Shown here: piece after piece, positions 5,941 to 10,711 of the stretch | Position numbering within the stretch: the stretch's first letter is position 1 | Layout of the letters: every line of letters starts with the position of its first letter | NCBI GenBank assembly: GCA_910579055.1 | Contig: CAJTSU010000123.1 | Coordinates: 1 to 10,711 of the forward strand | Direction of reading: 5' to 3' | DNA length: 10,711 bases | Source of the DNA: an uncultured Mailhella sp. | GTDB taxonomy: Bacteria > Desulfobacterota > Desulfovibrionia > Desulfovibrionales > Desulfovibrionaceae | Made by a program: the position numbers and the translations under genes | Notes under the pieces: model-generated | Seen by the model: only the letters and a program-made list of their open reading frames with translations | What the model was told of the DNA's origin: nothing | Database searches by the model: none

Positions 5941-6825
5941 TCAGGCATCCTGCATGACCGCGTTAACGCACCCGAGAGCATTCAGAGTACGGGGGAATCC
6001 GATATACGGCAGCATCTGAGCCAGCGCGTCGATCAAATGCTGCTTGTGATTGCCTGCATTCAGGTTTCCCTGCACATGGGCCTTGACCTGCGCTTCGCAA
6101 CCGCCCAGGGCACTGATAATGGAGAACGTCAGCAATTCACGGGTTTTCAGATCAAGCCCGTTGCGGGTATAAATATCACCAAAACAGAAGGCGGAAAGGT
6201 AGTTCACCATAATGTCTTTCTGATTTTCAGGGGCTGACGCGTGCATCCTGTCAATGGCATCCCCGAAAATGGCCTTCTGCACCGCCACTCCCTCTTTGAA
6301 ACGGCTTTCTTCCGTGGTTGTGGCCTGACTCTTCACCGGCAGGGCAATGCCCTTTTCGGCAAAGACCTCATTGACCAGACGCACAGCGCTTTCTGTTTTT
6401 GGAAAACCTATATAGGGGGCGCACTGGTACAGGGCTTCTTTGATTTCCACGGGACTGACGCCGACGCGCAGCGCCGCTTCCGCATGAGCCTTCATGTCAT
6501 CCAGCGTTTGACCGGCGGTAAGAACCGCCAATGTAACGAGAGCCCGCTGCCGCGTGTTCAGCGTACCGCGATCAACAATTTCTCCGTACACAAGGCGGTC
6601 GCGTATGGCGGCGAGATCGGGATCACTTTGTTCAAGAGGAAATCGGGCACCCCCGAAAAACGCCTGCTTGTTTTTTTCAGCCTGTTGAATCCTGTCCATA
6701 CGTTCCGCTCCATTGTTTGGTTCAGATTCTTCCGCCGATACCGGCCTCATATTTCCCGTCAGGGAAAGCATTTGCAACACCGCAAGAAAAAGGAATGACA
6801 AGCGCAATATCCGGGAATGTTCCAT
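5941..6825 (-). CDS. Secreted tandem carboxymuconolactone decarboxylase-domain protein
   Basis: This 294-residue protein has two AhpD/CMD-like domains after a Sec signal peptide (RILRLSFLFLAVLQMLSL, probable cleavage after VSA, residue 31). Domain 1 covers about 65-155 (LNTRQRALVTLAVLTAG, then ALYQCAPYIGFPKT). Domain 2 covers about 180-290 (LDLKTRELLTFSIISALGGCEAQVKAHVQG, then ALAQMLPYIGFPRT). The repeated PYIGFP-x-T ends confirm the duplication. AhpD-type peroxidatic chemistry needs a CxxC pair. Here I see only single cysteines (C135, C243), so the chemistry is probably closer to decarboxylase or unknown. AGGAG lies six bases before the ATG at 6825; the adjacent ATG at 6828 would be only three away. 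It is the first gene of the minus-strand unit that continues with DUF362. Exported tandem CMD proteins are found in anaerobes, but the substrate is unknown. Confidence 0.88.
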   Translation of the reverse strand: MEHSRILRLSFLFLAVLQMLSLTGNMRPVSAEESEPNNGAERMDRIQQAEKNKQAFFGGARFPLEQSDPDLAAIRDRLVYGEIVDRGTLNTRQRALVTLAVLTAGQTLDDMKAHAEAALRVGVSPVEIKEALYQCAPYIGFPKTESAVRLVNEVFAEKGIALPVKSQATTTEESRFKEGVAVQKAIFGDAIDRMHASAPENQKDIMVNYLSAFCFGDIYTRNGLDLKTRELLTFSIISALGGCEAQVKAHVQGNLNAGNHKQHLIDALAQMLPYIGFPRTLNALGCVNAVMQDA

Positions 6826-6918
6826 CATGATCTCCTGAATTAAGGAAAGCCCGGCCCGCTCTGCTCCCTATGGCAGACCGGGTATCCAATGAAAAGAATA
6901 TATGCCGGCAGTTCAGGT

Positions 6919-6936
6919 AAAAACAGATATGTTTTT
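6919..6936. repeat. Perfect 7-bp AT-rich inverted repeat upstream of the CMD gene
   Basis: AAAAACA (6919-6925) and TGTTTTT (6930-6936) flank GATA. The site lies about 95 bases upstream of the CMD-gene start and about 75 past the rtcR stop. It could be an operator for the CMD-DUF362 unit, or the rtcR terminator, since on the minus strand the stem ends in a T-run. The stem is weak because it is AT-rich. Confidence 0.35.
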
Positions 6937-7010
6937 CGCAATTTATTGCCTAAATCTATCAGGGAGCATTCTGAATAAATGAATTATGGCAGTTTTTTCA
7001 AAAGGCTCTG

Positions 7011-8663
7011 TCATAGAACCGTGTTGGCAGCGTTGCGCGGAGCGTATGGTTTTGCTCCGGCAGAAGGCCGAACCCCCTCCCAGTCCAGGCCGAATTTGGC
7101 CAGATATTTGCGCAGGCGGTCGGCGTCGTTAACGTTCCTTTTCCGTTCACGCGAACGGGCAAAAAGCAGCCGCCCGGCTTCTGAGATGGTACGGGCACGG
7201 CGGCAGGTACGGATGACGCAGGCAAGCTGCGCGGCGTCGAACAAATCCAGTTCCTGTGCGCCCGCCCCGAGCACGGCGGCGAGCAGCGCCTCATCTTCTC
7301 CATGTTCCGCACCGCCCAGTCTGTGCCAGCTTTCCGTCATGCGCTCCCACTCTTCCTGTACGATGCCCGTAGTAATGCGCCCGCCTCCGGCCAGCACGCT
7401 CATACGCGTCACAGAGGCGGACAGATCACGGAAGTTGCCGCGCCACGCGGCATCACGGCGCATGGCGAGCGACAGGAACAATTCCCGCGCTTCGCGGTTG
7501 AAGCGCGTCCGGCGGCCCGTTTTCTCCGTTACCCGTTCCAGTTCATATTCCAAATTGGGTTCGATATCCTCCGGACGTTCGCTCAGACCGGGCAGGCGAA
7601 AGGTCCAGAGGTTGATGCGCGCCAGCAGATCCTCCCGGAATTTCCCCTGCGCGGCCAGTTCCTCCAGCGCGCGGTTGGTGCCGCAAATGAGCTGAAAGTC
7701 ACTGCGCATTTCCGTATCCGCCCCCAGCGGGTAAAAGCGTTTTTCTTCCACGGCCCGGAGCAGCATGGCCTGTTCATCCGCGCCCAGTTCTCCCACTTCG
7801 TCCAGAAAGAGTACCCCGCCGTCCGCCTGCCGCAACAGGCCGGTGCGATCCGCCATTGCGCCGGTAAACGCGCCCTTTCTATGTCCGAACAGGGTGGACA
7901 TGGCCGCATCGCCGCGCAACGTGGCGCAGTTCACTTCCACAAACTCGCCGCGCACCAGCCTGCGGCGGCGGCGCAATTCATACACCAGCCGGGCCAGACG
8001 CGATTTGCCCGCGCCGGTTGGCCCCATGAGCAGAATGGGTTCCGCCGACTCCGCGCCCACCTTCTCGATCCGGTCAATCATGGCGTTGAACGCCGCATTG
8101 CGCGTGGCGATGCCGGACTTGAGAAAATCCGCGTCTCCTTCCGCCTGGGCGCGGAATCGCTCGGCCAGGCGGTCATAACGGGAAAGATCCAGATCGATGA
8201 TGCCGTATGTGCCCGCCGGATTCCCCTGCTTTTTACTGACGGGATTTGTCTGAAGAATACGCGCCGGAATATGCCGCGACTCAATGAGCAGAAAAAGACA
8301 AATCTGCATGACATGAGTGCCGGTGGTGATATGCGCCAGATAATCCTCATGTTCGGGGTCAAAGGGGTAAGCACGGGCGAAATCGTAAAAGGCCGCGTAC
8401 ACCTCTTCAAAATCCCAGGGATCACTCACCTCGAACACGTGGCGCACCACTTCCGTTTCAGGCGACACAATGCCCAGATCGCTGATCACCGTGTCGGCTA
8501 TGCCCGCATGTTCCCTGCTGTATAGAAGTTCCATGCGATCAATGCGTAAATCCTCCTGTTGTCCCAGGGCCACGGTGGGCCGCCAGCGTTCCCAGCGCTG
8601 GGCTGATGTCCCCCGATCCAGAGTGGAACCCAACATGCCGAGCACAACGGTGGAATGTGCCAT
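7011..8663 (-). CDS. rtcR: RtcR, sigma-54-dependent activator of the RNA repair operon
   Basis: RtcR activates transcription of rtcB from a sigma-54 promoter when its N-terminal CARF-like domain senses damaged RNA ends or a related ligand. The 550-residue length is close to the E. coli protein (about 530). Residues 1-180 form the sensor region (MAHSTVVLGMLGSTLD start; HITTGTHVMQICLFLLIES at 111-129, typical of RtcR). The AAA+ domain has Walker A GPTGAGKS (214-221), the sigma-54-contact loop GAFTGA (264-269) and Walker B GVLFLDEV (283-290), with an R-finger region after RFYPLGAD. The C-terminal ~60 residues (LACVIRTCRRARTISEAGRLLF onward) are a likely DNA-binding helix-turn-helix. AAGGAG seven bases before the ATG at 8663 supports the start. 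It diverges from rtcB, the classic arrangement. All motifs needed for activation are intact. Confidence 0.96.
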   Translation of the reverse strand: MAHSTVVLGMLGSTLDRGTSAQRWERWRPTVALGQQEDLRIDRMELLYSREHAGIADTVISDLGIVSPETEVVRHVFEVSDPWDFEEVYAAFYDFARAYPFDPEHEDYLAHITTGTHVMQICLFLLIESRHIPARILQTNPVSKKQGNPAGTYGIIDLDLSRYDRLAERFRAQAEGDADFLKSGIATRNAAFNAMIDRIEKVGAESAEPILLMGPTGAGKSRLARLVYELRRRRRLVRGEFVEVNCATLRGDAAMSTLFGHRKGAFTGAMADRTGLLRQADGGVLFLDEVGELGADEQAMLLRAVEEKRFYPLGADTEMRSDFQLICGTNRALEELAAQGKFREDLLARINLWTFRLPGLSERPEDIEPNLEYELERVTEKTGRRTRFNREARELFLSLAMRRDAAWRGNFRDLSASVTRMSVLAGGGRITTGIVQEEWERMTESWHRLGGAEHGEDEALLAAVLGAGAQELDLFDAAQLACVIRTCRRARTISEAGRLLFARSRERKRNVNDADRLRKYLAKFGLDWEGVRPSAGAKPYAPRNAANTVL

Positions 8664-8687
8664 GATGTATCTCCTTTTATAAAATCA

Positions 8688-8701
8688 TAGAAATTTTTCT
8701 A
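8688..8701. promoter_or_regulatory. Perfect palindrome in the rtcR-rtcB control region (possible RtcR site)
   Basis: TAGAAA and TTTCTA flank two bases (8688-8701), 24 bases upstream of rtcR and about 77 bases upstream of the sigma-54 -24 element. Its distance and symmetry would suit an upstream activator site for RtcR, or an autoregulatory site over the rtcR leader. No published RtcR consensus was matched, so this is inference. Confidence 0.35.
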
Positions 8702-8748
8702 GCATTTTCTGCTCGCATACAACAAGCAATATTTAAAAAGTATTTTTT

Positions 8749-8761
8749 TATCAATATATTA
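8749..8761 (+). promoter_or_regulatory. Predicted IHF binding site
   Basis: TATCAATATATTA matches the IHF consensus WATCAANNNNTTR at every defined position, within a strongly AT-rich tract. It lies 16 bases upstream of the sigma-54 promoter, between that promoter and the proposed upstream site. IHF bends DNA there in many sigma-54 systems so that the bound activator can reach the polymerase. Confidence 0.6.
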
Positions 8762-8777
8762 CAGAATATTTGTCGAT

Positions 8778-8793
8778 TGGCACGCTCCTTGCT
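8778..8793 (+). promoter_or_regulatory. Sigma-54 promoter of rtcB
   Basis: TGGCACGCTCCTTGCT matches the sigma-54 consensus TGGCACRNNNNTTGCW at every defined position, with GG at 8779-8780 and GC at 8791-8792. Transcription should start near 8803-8805. This pairs with the divergent sigma-54 activator RtcR. It leaves a ~260-base untranslated leader before rtcB. Confidence 0.93.
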
Positions 8794-8848
8794 TAAAGGC
8801 ATGCAACGCGGATGGAGCATTATCAATCTCCACACCCGCGCCGGCCAC

Positions 8849-8887
8849 CGCCCCGTGGGCACATGTTGCGAATCAGCCCACGGGGCG
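8849..8887 (+). repeat. Perfect 12-bp hairpin in the rtcB leader
   Basis: CGCCCCGTGGGC (8849-8860) and GCCCACGGGGCG (8876-8887) are perfectly complementary around a 15-nt loop containing TGTTGCGAATCA. It lies about 45 bases into the predicted transcript. There is no T-run after it, so it is not a standard terminator. The GC-rich stem and large unpaired loop suggest a protein- or RNA-binding structure. Confidence 0.8.
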
Positions 8888-8985
8888 AGAGGGGGGCGGA
8901 ATGGTGCCTCCCTCGGTAATGACGGTCTGGAACGAACGGAAGGCGGTATATGGAAAAAAATTCTGGTGGGTCGTCACCCTGTTCA

Positions 8986-9023
8986 CCGGCCTCAAGGCCG
9001 GGATTTCTCCCTAGGAAGGCCGG
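8986..9023 (+). repeat. Switch-like hairpin with duplicated 3' arm
   Basis: CCGGCCT (8986-8992) can pair with either of two identical AAGGCCGG octamers, at 8994-9001 (tight TCAA loop) or 9016-9023 (larger loop containing TTTCTCCCTAGG). The two pairings exclude each other. They lie 30 to 60 bases before the GGAG used by rtcB. Confidence 0.6.
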
Positions 9024-9063
9024 AAAACGCTGGTCGCGCTGGGCTGACATTATGGAGCATATC

Positions 9064-10515
9064 ATGATTACAGCAAAAGAACTGAATACCCTTGGCCTGC
9101 CCGCTGACCCCCGGCTGATGTCTCTTGCGCTGAAGCTGGTGAACAGCGCCCTGGCGCGGGGCAGCGGGGAAGAAACAGACCATCCCGCAAAGCTGGAAGC
9201 CATGCGTGCAGCGATCCGCGCGCTTGCCGCCGAACCGGAAAGCATGCTCAACCACGAGCCTCTCGGCCCATTGGCCCGGATGTTCACGGAACTTTTCCCC
9301 GACGGCGCGGGTTTTACCCCGCGTGAACCCCCCGCGCCGTGGAAACAGTGGGGGAGTGTGGATGTGGAGGAAGAGGCCGTTCGCCAGATGGAGAACGCCT
9401 GCCGCATTCCGGGGGCAGTACGCGGCGCGCTCATGCCCGACGCGCACACCGGATACGGCTTGCCCATCGGCGGAGTGCTGGCAGTGAAAAACGCCGTCAT
9501 CCCCTATGCCGTGGGCGTGGACATTGCCTGCCGCATGCGCCTCACCGTGCTGGACATGCCGCTGGCTCGTCTGTTCACTCACCGGGACGAATTCATTACG
9601 GCCATTGAGAGAGAAACACGTTTCGGTATGGGATCCGGCTTTGAAAAAAACGCCAGGCGTGTTCATCCCGTCATGGATGAAGACTGGAACGTCAGCCCGA
9701 TCACCCGCGTCAACCGGGACAAGGCCTGGAAACAGCTCGGCAGCAGCGGCGGCGGAAACCATTTTGTGGAATTCGGGGAATTGCAGATGAAGGTTCCAGC
9801 CCGCATGGGAGAAACGGAACTCATGCCCGGTTCATACCTCGCGCTCCTCAGCCATTCGGGCAGCAGAGGCACGGGAGAAAGCGTGGCCCTGCATTACAGC
9901 GAACGGGCCATGTCTCTGCGCCCCCGCCTGCCGGACAGTCTGCGGCGTCTGGCCTGGCTGGACTCGGACAGTGAGGAGGGGCGGGAATACTGGGCGGCCA
10001 TGCAGCTCATGGGCCGTTACGCCGCAGCCAACCATGAGCTGATCCACGCCCATGTGCTGAAGGCGCTCGGTGCACAGGAGTTGACCCATGTGGAAAACCA
10101 TCACAATTTCGCATGGAAAGAGGAACATGGCGGTGAAAGCGTCATCGTGCACCGCAAGGGGGCGACCCCCGCGGATACGGGAAGGCTCGGCATTGTACCC
10201 GGCTCCATGTGTTCCCCGGCATTTGTCGTGCGCGGCAAGGGGTGTGAGGAAGCGCTCTGTTCCTGCTCCCACGGAGCCGGACGGCTCATGAGCCGCGCAG
10301 CGGCTTTCCGGCAGTTCAAGCGCGCCGACATGGACGCCCTGCTCCGGGAAAACGGCGTGGAGCTTCTTTCCGCCGGGCTGGACGAAGCGCCCATGGTCTA
10401 TAAGGATATTCATGCGGTTATGGCCGCTCAACACGATCTGGTGGATATTCTGGCCACATTTCAGCCCCGGCTGGTTAAAATGGCCCGGGACGAACCGCGT
10501 CATAAACGGCGCTGA
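9064..10515 (+). CDS. rtcB: RtcB RNA ligase
   Basis: RtcB is a Mn- and GTP-dependent ligase that joins 2',3'-cyclic-phosphate (via 3'-phosphate) ends to 5'-OH ends, repairing cleaved tRNA or other RNA. From the ATG at 9064 the protein has 483 residues. All expected active-site positions are present: MPDAHTGYGLPIGG (about 124-137), the metal-binding D153 and C156 in GVDIACRM, H233 in GGGNHFVE, H264 in SHSGSRGTG, H346/347 in ENHHNFAW, and the guanylated histidine H403 in SHGAGR. Most RtcBs read DIGCGM, so DIACRM marks a divergent clade. It is longer than E. coli RtcB (about 408). GGAG six bases upstream supports 9064. An in-frame ATG at 8950, also with a ribosome-binding site (GGAAGG), would add a Ser/Pro-rich 38 residues that look like read-through of the leader. 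Expression should depend on RtcR and sigma-54. No rtcA follows within the window. Confidence 0.96.
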   Translation: MITAKELNTLGLPADPRLMSLALKLVNSALARGSGEETDHPAKLEAMRAAIRALAAEPESMLNHEPLGPLARMFTELFPDGAGFTPREPPAPWKQWGSVDVEEEAVRQMENACRIPGAVRGALMPDAHTGYGLPIGGVLAVKNAVIPYAVGVDIACRMRLTVLDMPLARLFTHRDEFITAIERETRFGMGSGFEKNARRVHPVMDEDWNVSPITRVNRDKAWKQLGSSGGGNHFVEFGELQMKVPARMGETELMPGSYLALLSHSGSRGTGESVALHYSERAMSLRPRLPDSLRRLAWLDSDSEEGREYWAAMQLMGRYAAANHELIHAHVLKALGAQELTHVENHHNFAWKEEHGGESVIVHRKGATPADTGRLGIVPGSMCSPAFVVRGKGCEEALCSCSHGAGRLMSRAAAFRQFKRADMDALLRENGVELLSAGLDEAPMVYKDIHAVMAAQHDLVDILATFQPRLVKMARDEPRHKRR

Positions 10516-10534
10516 TCTCCCCCTGGGAATGATG

Positions 10535-10695
10535 GCTCTGTTTAAAACTCAGGTTGGCGAGCGACTCAAGACATACGGTCTGCGCAGACAGAGCGGCAAC
10601 ATTCGTTGCCGCAAATACAGCCCGTGTTCCACACGGGTGAGCGGCAGTCGTCAGGAGACGAAGGAGCCTTACGAATGGCGACAGCAGAGATAAGG
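10535..10695 (+). ncRNA. Chain of hairpins after rtcB (candidate structured RNA or leader)
   Basis: Within 160 bases there are the palindrome GTCTGCGCAGAC (10578-10589), an 8-bp hairpin GCGGCAAC/GTTGCCGC with loop ATTC (10593-10612), CCCGTG/CACGGG with loop TTCCA (10621-10637) and TCGTC/GACGA with loop AGGA (10648-10661). Longer-range perfect complements enclose them: GCTCTGT (10535-10541) with ACAGAGC (10588-10594), GGCTC (10534-10538) with GAGCC (10664-10668), and CCTTA (10667-10671) with TAAGG (10691-10695). It begins shortly after the rtcB stop and overlaps the start region of the next gene. Candidates are a 5' regulatory leader, a Y-RNA-like or tRNA-like RNA of the rtc operon, or the 5' part of a retroelement RNA. 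I recognise no family signature. Confidence 0.5.
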
Positions 10696-10711
10696 CAACA
10701 TGTATCCACGG
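10675..10711 (+). CDS. Start of an unidentified gene (runs off window end)
   Basis: AAGGAG at 10661-10666 stands eight bases before an ATG at 10675, and the frame is open to the window end: MATAEIRQHVST. Twelve residues are too few to identify the product. It is not an obvious RtcA start. The ribosome-binding site is partly inside predicted RNA structure (GAGCC can pair with upstream GGCTC), so translation may be controlled by folding. It could also be a chance start inside a longer RNA element. Confidence 0.4.
   Translation, partial: MATAEIRQHVST

Larger units (their letters stand above)
8804..9063 (+). ncRNA. Long structured rtcB leader (candidate RNA element)
   Basis: From the predicted transcription start to the rtcB start there are about 260 bases with strong secondary-structure potential. 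They contain a perfect 12-bp hairpin (8849-8887), then a G-rich linker, then a CCGGCC hairpin with two alternative partners (8986-9023) ending 30 bases before the rtcB ribosome-binding site. Bacterial rtc operons elsewhere carry Y-RNA-like or tRNA-mimic RNAs next to rtcB. I found no GTTCRA-type T-loop or known Y-RNA signature here, so no family is assigned. It could be a cis leader controlling rtcB translation or a processed RNA. Confidence 0.45.

Noticed and set aside
7302..8525. A 407-codon plus-strand ORF opposite rtcR
   Set aside because: It is antisense to an intact, motif-complete rtcR and shows no protein-like domains.
8777..9067. A 96-codon ORF across the rtcB promoter and leader
   Set aside because: It begins inside the sigma-54 promoter upstream of the transcription start, so it cannot be translated from that transcript.
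10621..10637. Possible tRNA T-arm
   Set aside because: The loop is only five bases when the stem is fully paired, there is no GTTCRA motif, and no acceptor, D or anticodon arms with tRNA spacing could be fitted.
10550..10711. 5' end of a group II intron
   Set aside because: No clear GTGYG start, and a start codon this close would leave no room for domain I. It is kept only as a weak alternative that needs more downstream sequence.
1..10711. CRISPR array
   Set aside because: No regularly spaced direct repeats were seen; the recurring motifs found are palindromic and irregularly placed.

Overview
The window is about 10.7 kb of bacterial DNA. Most of it is GC-rich with dense, codon-biased genes; the first ~1.1 kb is visibly more AT-rich. 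A Tat-exported DUF362 protein, a sigma-54-controlled RNA-repair operon and the overall codon style would fit a Desulfovibrionaceae-like deltaproteobacterium (Bilophila or Desulfovibrio type). That assignment is an impression from gene content, not a search result.

Layout. (1) 1-1100 is a decayed accessory patch: the 3' end of an IS630-family transposase, then the C-terminal part of a DUF3696-type AAA ATPase cut at its 5' side and carrying an in-frame stop, then a short overlapping ORF. (2) 1326-3332 holds two plus-strand membrane transporter genes, a TauE/SafE-type permease and an EamA/DMT permease. Inverted copies of a ~52-bp interspersed repeat flank the first of them. (3) 3481-4166 is a minus-strand pair, a small lipoprotein followed by slyX. 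(4) 4441-4882 is a rearrangement scar. A plus-strand nucleotidyltransferase gene has lost its middle and its frame, and it abuts the stub of a minus-strand secreted-protein gene. (5) 4910-6825 is a minus-strand export module: a tandem carboxymuconolactone-decarboxylase-domain protein with a signal peptide, then a Tat-exported DUF362 protein, formerly followed by the truncated secreted-protein gene. (6) 7011-10711 is the RNA-repair locus: rtcR (minus) diverges from rtcB (plus).

The most coherent system is the Rtc locus. RtcR (CARF-like sensor, sigma-54 AAA+ activator, C-terminal DNA-binding region) faces rtcB across a ~400-bp control region. That region has a consensus-like -24/-12 promoter (8778-8793) and a consensus-matching IHF site just upstream (8749-8761). 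The predicted rtcB transcript starts with a ~260-nt leader containing a perfect 12-bp hairpin and a second hairpin with two competing partners. No rtcA follows rtcB within the window. Instead, 10535-10695 holds a chain of perfect hairpins with long-range complementarity, ending at a good ribosome-binding site and the first codons of another gene that runs off the end. These two structured segments around rtcB are the best candidates for something not yet described; Y-RNA-like or tRNA-like RNAs are known neighbours of rtcB in other bacteria, but I could not match either segment to a named RNA family.

No tRNA, rRNA or CRISPR array was recognised.
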